Counted from the stretch's first letter, positions 36,935 through 46,155 are shown. The stretch: 64,000 nt of DNA from Gammaproteobacteria bacterium (GCA_016191245.1 JACPOY010000002.1:1-64000), one strand, 5' to 3'. A program made the numbers and translations. The notes: generated by a model from the sequence alone, not told the origin.

Positions 36935-39379
36935 TTACATATCCATTCTTTGTGATTTTTTAGGCTCATCTAACGCATTTGCTAGCTCTTTCAAAGGATT
37001 GTTTTCCTTGTCACTCCAGATATTTTTGCCGGCGTCAGAAAGAGCCTCGGCTGCTTCTTTTGTCATATTATCGTTTAAGTTATCTTTTATATATTCCAGA
37101 ATTGCGCGAACATGTGATGCTGGATTGTAACCAAATTTAATACCATCTGGTTCTTCATCAAGTTTAACTTTTTCAATATATTTATTTAATTGTTCCTTAC
37201 AGTTTTGAATAGCGTCTCTTTTATCGTTGTCAATAGCAGGCGCTTTACCTTGATCAATATCAGGACCAATTGAAAGAACTGATGGCAAGGAGTGAGTTCT
37301 AATTTTTTTCAGACTTTTAGCTGCTTCAAAAGCAAAATCAATGGTGTTCGCTCTTTTTCTCTCCACAAGCTGACTTTCATCTGGAGGCACGATTTGTGTT
37401 TTTTGTTTTGGTAAAGGTTTATCTTGACTGAATTGCTGAAAAAATTCACTATTCTTAAAAGCTTTTCTAAAAGCAACAACTTTTTCGTTTACTTTTTTCT
37501 TCACTGCTAAGCTTTTTATGCTCATTCCTAACTTATCTAGACTGAGTTTATTAAAACCAGCAACTTTTTGCACATCTTTAATAGGATCAAATCCTACTTT
37601 AATGCCGTATTCTGGCGCAAGTTCTTTTATTTTGGCACAAATGCTATCACCCATAACATCTTTGATGTTTTTCAAACCATCACAACCTTTAGAGTTTTCT
37701 GCTGCGAGTTTATGGCCATGCCCAGTTAAATATTGCCTTGCCACCATTTCTGTAAATTTAGCGCGGAGTTCTTTGTCATTGCCTTTTGCATAATAGGGAG
37801 GAGGGAAGCGTTTATATCTAAGAAAAAATTGCTGTTGCGCAATCGCGATTTCTGTGATCATTTCTTCTCTGTCTTTACCACTGACACAACTGCCAACACG
37901 CATGCCCACTTTACCAGCAATAATTTGTTCTAAGGCTGCTCTTTCAGCCATCGCATTATTTTTAGTGGAAAATAAGGAACCTAAAGTATTTTGGGTATAA
38001 TTCATGTCTTGGTAGCTTTTTAATGCATCTTTCGCCATTTTATTATCAGGTGTATCTGGCAACTTGTTAACATAATCAGCTAATCTTTCATCTGTATTTC
38101 TGCTTTCTTTTCCTTGGCTGCTTCTTAAATTATGAAACCAAGAAACAACACGAGCTTTATTTACCGCTTTATTGGAATAGAGCAATTCAATTTTATTAAA
38201 TTTGATATCGTCGTTATTAAGGCCATGTTTCGTTATGAATTTGTTCATTTCATTTTGATCGGCTAATTCATCCCGCAATCTTGCGAACGCATCCATCACA
38301 GCTTTGTTAGTTTTAGCCCCGCCAGGTGGTTGCGCAGGAGGGGTATATAATGTTTGTAATAAGATAGGCAAATCCATTTGGATAGGTTTATTGTTTTCAA
38401 AATCAGGGTGTTCAGCAATTTCATTCATTTTTTCTTGAATAGCCACCACTAACAGCTGTTCTAAATTTTGTTTGGCAATTTGAGTTTTTTCTTCTTGGAT
38501 TTTTCTACTTTCTTCTTTATTTTCTTTTTTATCCTTTTTTTTCTGTCCTTTCATTGCCGCAGGTGCGATAACGCCAGAGCGAACTTTGCGAAAAGTGACT
38601 TTTGAGCCGTCTGCTTCAGTTAATTCCACTTTAGTGACATAGGCATTCGGTGCACCTGGATATTTTCGAATAGTTGTTGGTACAGGCCCTAAATAATCCC
38701 CTAAGTTTTGTACGCCTCCTTCTGCTTTTTGTTTTAACCATTGTTCGACCCGTTTTATAAAATAGTTTTGCTCCCATTCAGGTAATGCTTTAAACCAGTG
38801 CGGCTGTTGATGTTTAATAGTGATTTTTAGCCATTCTTCAGTTAAATCAGGAGTGAAGGTACTAATTGGCGTTTCAGTTCGATTCATACTGATAGTTTGT
38901 TGCTTTTCATCTTTAATATTTGTCGTTAGCGCTTCACGTTTTTTCCAATTAACATGATTTTCGGCGTTATCGAGTTCTATTTTAACTTTTTTAGAAGACT
39001 TTTTTTCGTGTAAATAGGCATTTTGTTTAATTGCTTTAATAAGGGTTCGTTCCAATACAGCAAGATCCATTCCTTTGAGATTGGATTTACTTTCTCCATT
39101 AATAGAAGCCCAGTTCAACCCCAGCGTTGCAATATATTCTTGTAATAATTCAAAATTAGTTTTATTGTTTTTTTCAAGCCCGAATTGTTTTCTGAGTGGA
39201 AAGTCTTTATTTGGTGTGGCATTAATTTTTTTAATTTGATCATCAGAAAGATTATCTAAAATTAAAAGCGCAGCATCGATGAAACTTAGGCCACGATCAT
39301 GTGCAGCTCCCCCTAGTCCATCCTTATGTTTAATTTTTGTTTCGTATTTTGGCGCATCTGGGATGTCTTGATTAAGCAT
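36935..39379 (-). CDS. Large CX5R phosphatase-like protein (phosphoinositide phosphatase type)
   Basis: An 814-residue protein without signal peptide. GSCVSGKDREEM near residue 496-507 gives Cys498-x5-Arg504. The C-x-S-G-K-D-R form is the P-loop of SopB/IpgD and of Legionella SidF/SidP-type phosphoinositide phosphatases. After it comes FLRYKRFPPPYY, then an extended helical segment with ARQYLTGHGHKLAAENSKGCDGLKNI, which recalls the conserved A-x-x-N-x-x-G-x-x-G-x-K region of those enzymes. The first 480 residues are unrecognised, with Lys/Glu-rich coiled coil around 270-300 and a Pro-rich TPPAQPPGG. The likely role is dephosphorylating host lipids or proteins. It is followed 12 bp later by the decayed gene. 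Confidence 0.7.
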   Translation of the reverse strand: MLNQDIPDAPKYETKIKHKDGLGGAAHDRGLSFIDAALLILDNLSDDQIKKINATPNKDFPLRKQFGLEKNNKTNFELLQEYIATLGLNWASINGESKSNLKGMDLAVLERTLIKAIKQNAYLHEKKSSKKVKIELDNAENHVNWKKREALTTNIKDEKQQTISMNRTETPISTFTPDLTEEWLKITIKHQQPHWFKALPEWEQNYFIKRVEQWLKQKAEGGVQNLGDYLGPVPTTIRKYPGAPNAYVTKVELTEADGSKVTFRKVRSGVIAPAAMKGQKKKDKKENKEESRKIQEEKTQIAKQNLEQLLVVAIQEKMNEIAEHPDFENNKPIQMDLPILLQTLYTPPAQPPGGAKTNKAVMDAFARLRDELADQNEMNKFITKHGLNNDDIKFNKIELLYSNKAVNKARVVSWFHNLRSSQGKESRNTDERLADYVNKLPDTPDNKMAKDALKSYQDMNYTQNTLGSLFSTKNNAMAERAALEQIIAGKVGMRVGSCVSGKDREEMITEIAIAQQQFFLRYKRFPPPYYAKGNDKELRAKFTEMVARQYLTGHGHKLAAENSKGCDGLKNIKDVMGDSICAKIKELAPEYGIKVGFDPIKDVQKVAGFNKLSLDKLGMSIKSLAVKKKVNEKVVAFRKAFKNSEFFQQFSQDKPLPKQKTQIVPPDESQLVERKRANTIDFAFEAAKSLKKIRTHSLPSVLSIGPDIDQGKAPAIDNDKRDAIQNCKEQLNKYIEKVKLDEEPDGIKFGYNPASHVRAILEYIKDNLNDNMTKEAAEALSDAGKNIWSDKENNPLKELANALDEPKKSQRMDM

Positions 39380-39537
39380 AATTCATCACTCTTAACAGCC
39401 GGGATAACTATAAATATATGATAAATCCTAACCAATGAGCAATACGAATAACTAATAATATAGAATAACAGTGATTTTTAATGAATTTGACTGATTTTTT
39501 AGATAAAAATAAGGTTTATTGAGTGTAGCTAACACGT

Positions 39538-39981
39538 TTATGATTTTGTTGCTGCTACACCTGTTTTACGCTGAATCATTTCAAAAATTAACATTCCAGC
39601 AATCATTGCCAAAGTGAAAACAATTGCTTTGATACTCCCTGTTCCCACAGCCACAAGTGCAGGCCCTGGGCAAAGCCCGACTAATCCCCAGCCTATGCCG
39701 AAGGCAAAACTGCCAAGGATTAATTTGTTATCAATATTATTGGTGGTAGGTAAATCAATTGCGTCTCCACAAAAAGAAACCTTTTTGCGTTTTGCTAAAT
39801 AAAATGCGGGAAGGCCAATGATAATTGCCCCTAGCATCACCAAGGCAAGCGAAGGATCCCATTTTCCTGCTAAGTCCAAAAACCCCAATATTTTTGAAGG
39901 ATTGGCCATGCCTGCGATAAGTAATCCTATCCCAAATATTAAACCTGAAATGAATGCCATGAGTTTTACAATTGTTTTCAT
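39538..39981 (-). CDS. YeeE/YedE-family transporter, second half
   Basis: A 147-residue inner-membrane protein with about four helices. SGLIFGIGLLIAGMANPSKILGFLDL and GSFAFGIGWGLVGLCPGPALVAVG are signatures of the YeeE/YedE family, with a Cys in the pore motif; members transport thiosulfate or related sulfur compounds. The ATG at 39981 overlaps the TGA of the preceding gene by four bases (ATGA), showing translational coupling; the longer upstream frame is overlap. The two half-size proteins together correspond to one full YeeE-like transporter (PmpA/PmpB arrangement). Confidence 0.9.
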   Translation of the reverse strand: MKTIVKLMAFISGLIFGIGLLIAGMANPSKILGFLDLAGKWDPSLALVMLGAIIIGLPAFYLAKRKKVSFCGDAIDLPTTNNIDNKLILGSFAFGIGWGLVGLCPGPALVAVGTGSIKAIVFTLAMIAGMLIFEMIQRKTGVAATKS

Positions 39982-40406
39982 AAAATATGTCGCATGATGT
40001 AAACGATGAGAAAACCTGCAGTCATAAAACATAAGGTTGCAACGATTGAACGTAGCGATAAACGAGAGATACCACACACACCATGTCCGCTGGTGCAGCC
40101 ACCACTCATACTCGTGCCTATTCCAACTAATAACCCTGCAATGATAAGTGTTATCCAATTTGCAGCGATGGTAATGGTCGGGATCATATGACTAAAGCGA
40201 TAAAGAATAGGTGCTGCCATTAAGCCGAGGATAAAACAGAGTTGCCAAGATTTTTCTTTTGCGCCACGCTGTAATAAATTGCCGAGTATACCGCTAATGC
40301 CTGCAATGCGGCCATTGAATAGTAGCAATATAACTGCTGCTAAACCTATTAAGATCCCTCCAAAAAAGGATAACCAAGGGGTAAAATGTGCCCAATCAAT
40401 CATCAT
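39978..40406 (-). CDS. YeeE/YedE-family transporter, first half
   Basis: A 142-residue inner-membrane protein with four helices. The family motif GGCTSGHGVCGISRLS carries the pore Cys residues. FGGILIGLAAVILLLFNGRIAGISGILG is the N-terminal signature. It is coupled at both ends by ATGA overlaps: its start overlaps the stop of the amine oxidase gene and its stop overlaps the start of the partner half. Import of a sulfur compound is the likely job. Why it is coupled to an amine oxidase is not obvious. Confidence 0.9.
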   Translation of the reverse strand: MMIDWAHFTPWLSFFGGILIGLAAVILLLFNGRIAGISGILGNLLQRGAKEKSWQLCFILGLMAAPILYRFSHMIPTITIAANWITLIIAGLLVGIGTSMSGGCTSGHGVCGISRLSLRSIVATLCFMTAGFLIVYIMRHIL

Positions 40407-41842
40407 GAGTCATGCGCAGCCATTTCATATATATTGTGAAGTTGCTCAACCACTTGTACAGCACCTTCTAAGCCTGAAAGATATGCTCCTTGTATATTAG
40501 AAGGTGAACGATGTGTATGCTCGCCTGCAAAAATAACTCTGCCCATGGGTTTGGCTATCTCTGAATTATCGTCTAAACCGCTGCCCTCTGGATGATAGGA
40601 GTAAGATCCTAAAGAATAGGGATCATTTCCCCAATCTGTTATCCAATGTTGCTTGAGCGGTCTATAAGTATCAGGATAAATACGTTTTAATAGATTAACA
40701 AAATGATTCAGCATATATTTATCTGTGTTTATCTTTGCATTATTGCCTGAATAAATAGAAGATGAAAGAATAGGCATCTTTTGAGTATGGAAAAATTGTA
40801 AATTAATAATATCCAACCATGCATTCAAAGTGGGATCATATAACACCACAAAATGAGATAGATTGTTGTCCCAAAACACATCTTCAAATTCTAGAACAAC
40901 TTTATTATGAATCGCCATATTAAGTTTATTGATGGCTTTAGTTTTTAGCTTAGGCAAAGGTGGATCAAACATTAATGTTCCCGCTTTTAACACCCCAAGC
41001 GGCACCGTACAAATCACGGCATCTGCTTGGAATACTTCACCGTTTTTGGTATGAACACTAATGTTCTCTGAAGTATGTTGTATTTTATTCGCTTGGGTTG
41101 ATAGCACAACCTTTAGTAGCCCTGTTTGCATCGCATCGTTTAATAAGCCTTGTAATAATTTGCTATAGCCGTTTGTGACTAGATAATTGCTTTCACTTTC
41201 TTTTTTAATAACACCCAACTTATATTGAAATAACTTTTCTTCGTTATATTCTTTAATGCTGATCATTTTGGCCAAAGCATACAAGTCGCCTTCTTTTGTC
41301 GCTTTATGTCGTAGTATTTTAGTATCCAGTTCTTTCATATCTTCGACAAGAAATCTATCTTTATTATCTGATTTTCTTTCAAGAGATAAACTTGATAACA
41401 AATGCTTATACTCATCAACGATTTCAGATAATTGGTTTTTATCGATCTCATTACCTTCAATATCATAAATGGCCCAATCGCTTCTTGTATAAGGTTTAAC
41501 TTCAAGTTGATAATTTTGGCTGATATTGAATAAAGGATTATTTTTAATACCATGAATATATTGGGCACCAAGTTCAATAAATTGACCTTTGCCAAGTTCT
41601 ACGCTATGAACTCTGCCGCCTATTCGGTCTCTTGCCTCAATCAAAAGTACATTGAAGCCATGGCTGGTGAGTTCTTTTGTTGCTGCAATACCGGATATCC
41701 CAGAACCAATAACAATAATACTGGGTTTATCCTTCTGTGAAGGAACCTTGACGGCATGATGATTTTTATTTTTTAAATATGCATAAAAATTGATGAGATC
41801 TTTGCTCATTTTATGCGAGATAGATGGTACAACAGGAATCAT
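40403..41842 (-). CDS. Flavin-containing amine oxidase
   Basis: A 479-residue FAD enzyme of the monoamine/polyamine oxidase family. The Rossmann VIGSGISGIAATKELTSHGFNVLLIEARDRIGGRV is followed by ELGAQYIHG. The C-terminal FAGEHTHRSPSNIQGAYLSGLEGA is the second FAD motif. Leading residues about 1-40 form a short polar extension without a clear signal peptide. It oxidises polyamines or aromatic amines, producing aldehyde, ammonia and peroxide. It is first in a three-gene unit with the YeeE/YedE halves, with 4-bp overlaps. An LSD1-like protein-demethylase function is an unlikely alternative. Confidence 0.88.
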   Translation of the reverse strand: MIPVVPSISHKMSKDLINFYAYLKNKNHHAVKVPSQKDKPSIIVIGSGISGIAATKELTSHGFNVLLIEARDRIGGRVHSVELGKGQFIELGAQYIHGIKNNPLFNISQNYQLEVKPYTRSDWAIYDIEGNEIDKNQLSEIVDEYKHLLSSLSLERKSDNKDRFLVEDMKELDTKILRHKATKEGDLYALAKMISIKEYNEEKLFQYKLGVIKKESESNYLVTNGYSKLLQGLLNDAMQTGLLKVVLSTQANKIQHTSENISVHTKNGEVFQADAVICTVPLGVLKAGTLMFDPPLPKLKTKAINKLNMAIHNKVVLEFEDVFWDNNLSHFVVLYDPTLNAWLDIINLQFFHTQKMPILSSSIYSGNNAKINTDKYMLNHFVNLLKRIYPDTYRPLKQHWITDWGNDPYSLGSYSYHPEGSGLDDNSEIAKPMGRVIFAGEHTHRSPSNIQGAYLSGLEGAVQVVEQLHNIYEMAAHDS

Positions 41843-41982
41843 AACGATTACCTTTAAATAAGGAAGGTATAATAATCATCATAATGAATATATAGCAAAT
41901 AATGCAATGCAAAGTCATAAATAACAAATTATATACAGTTCAAAGGAAGGATATTCACGAGTTTTTGTGAAGAGTGCACAGA

Positions 41983-42012
41983 CCTTAGAGGAAAGACAGC
42001 ATTCCTCTAAGG
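41983..42012 (-). terminator. Hairpin downstream of the His-rich OMP gene
   Basis: CCTTAGAGGAA pairs with TTCCTCTAAGG, 11 bp, with an 8-base loop. It lies 17 bp after the stop. No strong T-run follows on the minus strand. Confidence 0.6.
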
Positions 42013-42028
42013 TTGTGAAGTTAACCTA

Positions 42029-43024
42029 TTAGATTGAGTAGCTCAAACCTAACATTACCGTATTGTTGTAGATTTTCACATTCGTAGAATCAGCAGCCAC
42101 GACATTTGCCACGACCCCGACAGGGATGGCTCCTGAATTACTACTTACAGTATTATGACCATAATAGGTATAAATGTAGTCCATGCGCATATTCCAGCGA
42201 TTGCAGATATGTGTTTCAAGACCGGCCCCTAAGCGAAGCGCCGCAATATCTTTTTCAGTTTCTACTGAGGTCGCAAAATTCCAAGAACCAGCGGGACCAG
42301 CGGAGGATGTCTCTCCAGTAAATGTATCATTTATTCTGACAGTTTTTTCTGCAAAAGCCACACCGACGCGAGCATAAAGCATACTTTCTGGTGTTACGAT
42401 AAGGCCTGGGCGAACATCAACACCGAATTGGAATGGTGAGAGTCTGGTAGAGATATTGCGGGAAGCATTTCTAGCGGAGAATATTGCATTGACTGGTCGA
42501 AAATCCATTAATTCAGTATGGCTGAAGTCATCATTATTTTTATAATTAGCCAGGTTAATGAAAAGTTCAGCGCCTAAGTAATACTCATCCCAGCATTGTC
42601 CATAACCGGCATATAAAGCTCCGATTGCTGAATTAAAGGCTTTCAAGGAATTCGGACCGATTTGATTCGAAGTGTTCGTAAACGCAACGCCTGCAGTTTG
42701 GTTAAGTGTAAATTGCGAAGCCTTTTCTTGCGTTGCATTAGTCGAAACGCCACCCGCTGAACCACCTACATAGTAACCATCAAATGGGCTATGGCCAGCA
42801 TGATGATGATGGTGGTGATGATGATGTTTATGAGCATGATGATGTTTGTGATGCGCATGATGCTTGTGGTGTTTATGATGCGCATGATGCTTAGGATGAA
42901 CTTTAGTTTCAGTAGTAGCTTTTTTGGCCGGTTCTGTCGTCGCTTTTGTATCAGCAGCAAATACTGTACTGCTAAAAGCCAATGTAAGCGCAGTTACCAA
43001 CCCAAGTATGTTAGCTTCCCTCAT
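42029..43024 (-). CDS. Outer-membrane beta-barrel protein with His-rich N-terminal domain
   Basis: A 331-residue protein with a signal peptide (cleavage after VFAA, about residue 24), an Ala/Thr/Lys linker, and a His-rich run at residues 43-78 with about 25 His interspersed with Lys and Ala. An eight-stranded-type barrel follows: GYYVGGSAGG at its start, YAGYGQCWDEYYLGAEL, YARVGVAFAEKTVRI, and a C-terminal strand ending LGLSYSI. The barrel resembles Legionella/Coxiella surface proteins of the OmpA/Omp25 type. The His tract would bind Zn, Ni or Cu in the periplasm. A clear AGGAGG lies seven bases before the ATG at 43024, and the gene seems monocistronic, so high expression is likely. Confidence 0.85.
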   Translation of the reverse strand: MREANILGLVTALTLAFSSTVFAADTKATTEPAKKATTETKVHPKHHAHHKHHKHHAHHKHHHAHKHHHHHHHHHAGHSPFDGYYVGGSAGGVSTNATQEKASQFTLNQTAGVAFTNTSNQIGPNSLKAFNSAIGALYAGYGQCWDEYYLGAELFINLANYKNNDDFSHTELMDFRPVNAIFSARNASRNISTRLSPFQFGVDVRPGLIVTPESMLYARVGVAFAEKTVRINDTFTGETSSAGPAGSWNFATSVETEKDIAALRLGAGLETHICNRWNMRMDYIYTYYGHNTVSSNSGAIPVGVVANVVAADSTNVKIYNNTVMLGLSYSI

Positions 43025-43172
43025 TAATAAACCTCCTGTTTAGAATATCCAATATTAACATTTCAATTTAAAGCTAATTTAACCATAATACCTGATAACC
43101 AAACTAAATCCATCAGTAATTGTGGTCTTTTAGCATGGTCAAAGACTGACGTAACCTAACAAATGTGAATTT

Positions 43173-44030
43173 ATGGAAAATGAAACGTTATTAGTACTCC
43201 CTCGGGACATCAAATTTAAAATTTCCAAAAATTACCCCAAATATTGGTTTAACGGCTCAGCAATAAAAACCATTCATGCCAATACCTTAACCTCAAGCAT
43301 CCCTTTTGGTGAGCGGTTTTTTGTTAGCTGCGTCTTGCCTCACATTAAAAAACTCAAAAATAGAACCCAAAAAAGAAATGCCCTCAATTTTGCCAAGCAA
43401 GAAATCAACCATAGCAAAGAGCACTATCGTTTTTATTTAAAACTGGTAAAACCCCACTATCCTAAGCTTAAAGTTAAAAATTATTTATATCAAAAAATCT
43501 TTGCTGTTATCGCTGTGTTAGTTGGCAGTAAAATTCGTCTTGCGATGGTGGCCGCTATGGAGCATTTTACGGCCGTTTCAGGAGATTTATATTTACGACA
43601 TCCTGAATTGTTAGAGGGGTTGGATGATAATATAAAAATGCTATGGCAATGGCATTTTATTGAAGAAATTGAACATAAAGCGGTAGCTTTTGATATTTTT
43701 CATGACAGTGGCGGTAACTATATTCAGCGTGTTATTGGGTTTTTTCTCTCGGCATTTTTTCTTAGTATGGGCTTTGCAAGTTATTATTTTCATATGGTTT
43801 GCTACGATAAGTTATACAAATCAAAACAGTTTTATATCGATACCTATCAGTTTTTTTGGGGTAAGCACGGCCTTATTAAAAGATTAGTCATCCCTTACTT
43901 GCGGTATTTATTACCGCGCTTTCATCCAAATCAATATAGCCATTTTGAACAGTTAACTCAGTTGTCTAATGAACTAATGGAAATTGATAGACAATTAAAA
44001 GAGAAATACAAAGCAGTAGAGATTTCTTAA
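43173..44030 (+). CDS. Predicted metal-dependent hydrolase (COG3687-like)
   Basis: A 285-residue helical protein. It has repeated di-metal-like motifs: FAKQEINHSKEHYRF, AAMEHFTAV and WHFIEEIEHKAVAFD (E-x-x-H and E-x-x-E-H-K), spaced as in helical di-iron proteins. This pattern matches the PF10118/COG3687 family annotated as metal-dependent hydrolases; the reaction is unknown. A hydrophobic stretch (about residues 185-210) may be a membrane anchor. The ATG at 43173 is not preceded by a strong ribosome site. It stands alone, divergent from the OMP gene, and is followed by a DnaA-box-like cluster. Confidence 0.82.
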   Translation: MENETLLVLPRDIKFKISKNYPKYWFNGSAIKTIHANTLTSSIPFGERFFVSCVLPHIKKLKNRTQKRNALNFAKQEINHSKEHYRFYLKLVKPHYPKLKVKNYLYQKIFAVIAVLVGSKIRLAMVAAMEHFTAVSGDLYLRHPELLEGLDDNIKMLWQWHFIEEIEHKAVAFDIFHDSGGNYIQRVIGFFLSAFFLSMGFASYYFHMVCYDKLYKSKQFYIDTYQFFWGKHGLIKRLVIPYLRYLLPRFHPNQYSHFEQLTQLSNELMEIDRQLKEKYKAVEIS

Positions 44031-44127
44031 TTGAATGCTGTTCTCTCTCTTCTCTCTTAATGGCGATGAAGCTGGGCAAAAATTAACCAATGGCTTCAAG
44101 AGTAATCATCTAGTGCTTAGTAACTAT

Positions 44128-44162
44128 TGTTCCACAGTTTTATCCACAGAAAATGTGAATAA
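44128..44162. promoter_or_regulatory. Cluster of DnaA-box-like sites
   Basis: A perfect TTATCCACA at 44140-44148, an inverted TTATTCACA (read as TGTGAATAA) at 44154-44162, and a weaker TGTTCCACA at 44128-44136. All three are inside 35 bp, followed by AT-rich DNA to about 44215 in a 187-bp convergent gap. Confidence 0.5.
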
Positions 44163-44217
44163 GTTTGTAAAGATTAAATTGGTTAACCTACAAAAAATTT
44201 TATTTCAAAATTGTAAG

Positions 44218-45366
44218 TCAACGACATTCAGGGTTGGTAATGATGGGCAGCGAAAATAGTGCATTTCCCTCAGGAATGGACTTGGTGATATGTTGAAAAG
44301 CCGCCCAATTGCGATGTTCTGCATTTAAGCGCATTAAGTGAATATTCTCTACACCATTGCGATTCACCATATACATAGGCACGTAACGCACCCCATTGAT
44401 GATGGTGCCATTGGCTGTTTTAGTTAAACCAATCATTAAGATAATGGTACTGCGGGTTCGGGTTGATCCTTGAAAACTCACAAAATTTCCCAATGAATAA
44501 CTAATCAAGGTTGCTCTTCCGTCTTGTGTCATATACTTTTGCACAGGTTGTAAGACGTGAGGGTGAGAGCCAATGACTGCTGTTGCGCCGGCATTAAGGA
44601 CTTCTTTGGCAAATTCTTGTTGCGTACGATTGGGTTTTTCTTGATATTCTACTCCCCAATGCGGTGAAACGATAATGGCATCGACTTTGGATTTTAGTTC
44701 TTGAATCGTTTTCATGATCAATTGACGATCACTTGATTGATAGCAATGAAGTATTTGTTTTGCTTTGTCAGCGTGACCATTGGTATGTTCAGTACAGGCA
44801 AGCCACGCCACTTTGATCCCTTTTGTATCAATGATTTTCACCCAAGATTGTTCGGCATCTCTTTTTTTGCTACCAACATGATGGACACCGGTTTGATCTA
44901 AAATTTCAATCGTTTTATCTACCCCAATTGATGATCTATCTAAGGTATGGTTATTGGCTGTGGAGACAACGGTAAAACCACTGGTTTTTAAATCTTTTGC
45001 CAGCCTGGGATGATAGTTAAAAGAAGGGTAATCAGTATACACGCCAAAGTCCCATCGCATTGGATCTTTGACTTGGTGTCCCATGTTATTCATGCCCACA
45101 GCAATAGGGCCTTCTAAATTGGCATAAGCGATATCTGCTCCTTTAATATAGGGGACAGCTTCTTGCCATAAGCTTTCATAGCCATCTTTTGATGCTTTTA
45201 CTTGTAAATGATGATGAAACAATAAGTCACCCATGGCGGCAATTACAATTTGTGTTCCTTTCTCACAGGCATGGGGAAATGTGATGGTATTATTATCAGC
45301 AAATGTTTGAGGTGAAAAAATGCCCAGACAAAGCAAAAACAGGGCAATCTGTGCATTTTTTTTCAA
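44218..45366 (-). CDS. CapA/PgsA-family metallophosphatase-like protein
   Basis: A 382-residue exported protein of the CapA family. The N-terminus KKNAQIALFLLCLGIFSPQTFA is a signal peptide. AMGDLLFHHHL holds the first metal motif, ANLEGPI and STANNHTLDRSSIGVDKTIEIL the second set, and IIVSPHWGVEYQ and VIGSHPHVLQP the His ligands. The family is linked to polyglutamate capsule synthesis, but many members are broad periplasmic phosphatases. I chose TTG at 45366 because GAGGAG lies about eight bases upstream and the signal peptide is then textbook; a TTG at 45381 would add five residues. No cap operon surrounds it. Confidence 0.88.
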   Translation of the reverse strand: MKKNAQIALFLLCLGIFSPQTFADNNTITFPHACEKGTQIVIAAMGDLLFHHHLQVKASKDGYESLWQEAVPYIKGADIAYANLEGPIAVGMNNMGHQVKDPMRWDFGVYTDYPSFNYHPRLAKDLKTSGFTVVSTANNHTLDRSSIGVDKTIEILDQTGVHHVGSKKRDAEQSWVKIIDTKGIKVAWLACTEHTNGHADKAKQILHCYQSSDRQLIMKTIQELKSKVDAIIVSPHWGVEYQEKPNRTQQEFAKEVLNAGATAVIGSHPHVLQPVQKYMTQDGRATLISYSLGNFVSFQGSTRTRSTIILMIGLTKTANGTIINGVRYVPMYMVNRNGVENIHLMRLNAEHRNWAAFQHITKSIPEGNALFSLPIITNPECR

Positions 45367-45433
45367 TGGCTCACTCCTCAATAGCCCAGAAATAGGGCCT
45401 CAAGTAAGAGTGGCGGCAATATAGCTTAAAACT

Positions 45434-46114
45434 TTAGATAAGGGACTTTGGTTTGTTCTGTGCTTCGATTAAAAAAAGCATTAATGGCGCCATTTTCTGG
45501 CAAGCTTTGATGTAATGCGAAAGAAAATTCTTGCTGCAAACTTGGGACTCAGTAAATGAAATAGAGGTCACGAAGTCTTTGCGTTTGAGATCTTCTATCA
45601 AGCGGTGTTTTGGATCAAATCCTCGTGGTGGTCGACTTAAGGTGTCACCTTCTAACTCAATTTTCGAGTTGAGTACCTTTTCCCATTTTTTAGGATGTTC
45701 AACTATTCGCATTCTGATTTTGTGTAAAGAATCAGGATCAGGATGCCAGCTTCCTGCTGCAGCAAAGCATAAATTAGGTTCTAGATGTAAATAAAATCCT
45801 GGCGCATGAATGCCTTGATTAACCGGACGATAGGGAAAATGTAGGCCCACATTGGTCTTGTATGGTGTTTTGTCTTTTGAAAAGCGCAAATTGCGATAAA
45901 TGCGAATAAGCGAGCCGCCATGGGGTTTAGGATCGATTTTGAGATTATCACAAATTTTAGATAGGGGGGCCCTGACATCGCATATAAAATCAAGTAAGGG
46001 ATCTTTTACTTTGTCTTCATATCGATATTTATTTTTTAGAAACCATTCTCGATTATTGTTTTTTTTAAGTTGTTTTAAAAATACAAATAATTCTGGTTCA
46101 AAATAAGATGACAT
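45434..46114 (-). CDS. DUF2461 / TIGR02453-family protein
   Basis: A 226-residue cytosolic protein. FLKQLKKNNNREWFLKNKYRYED and the central GGSLIRIYRNLRFSKDKTPYKTNVG are the family signature, with a later PGFYLHLEP. Its function is unknown. The ATG at 46114 follows a weak ribosome site. It lies 67 bp upstream of capA on the same strand and may share a transcript with it. Confidence 0.85.
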   Translation of the reverse strand: MSSYFEPELFVFLKQLKKNNNREWFLKNKYRYEDKVKDPLLDFICDVRAPLSKICDNLKIDPKPHGGSLIRIYRNLRFSKDKTPYKTNVGLHFPYRPVNQGIHAPGFYLHLEPNLCFAAAGSWHPDPDSLHKIRMRIVEHPKKWEKVLNSKIELEGDTLSRPPRGFDPKHRLIEDLKRKDFVTSISFTESQVCSKNFLSHYIKACQKMAPLMLFLIEAQNKPKSLI

Positions 46115-46155
46115 GAGATGCAGAACTCTTCAATAACGGCCGTGATTACTAAAGG

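Noticed and set aside
39982..40158. N-terminal extension of the second YeeE/YedE half
   Set aside because: It is the partner gene read in another frame; the ATGA overlap gives a natural start at 39981.
40403..41842. LSD1-like histone demethylase effector
   Set aside because: No SWIRM or tower domain; coupled by overlaps to a transporter pair, so metabolic amine oxidase is simpler.
42791..43027. Plus-strand Met-rich ORF of 78 codons
   Set aside because: It is the antisense reading of the CAT/CAC repeats encoding the His-rich tract; low complexity.
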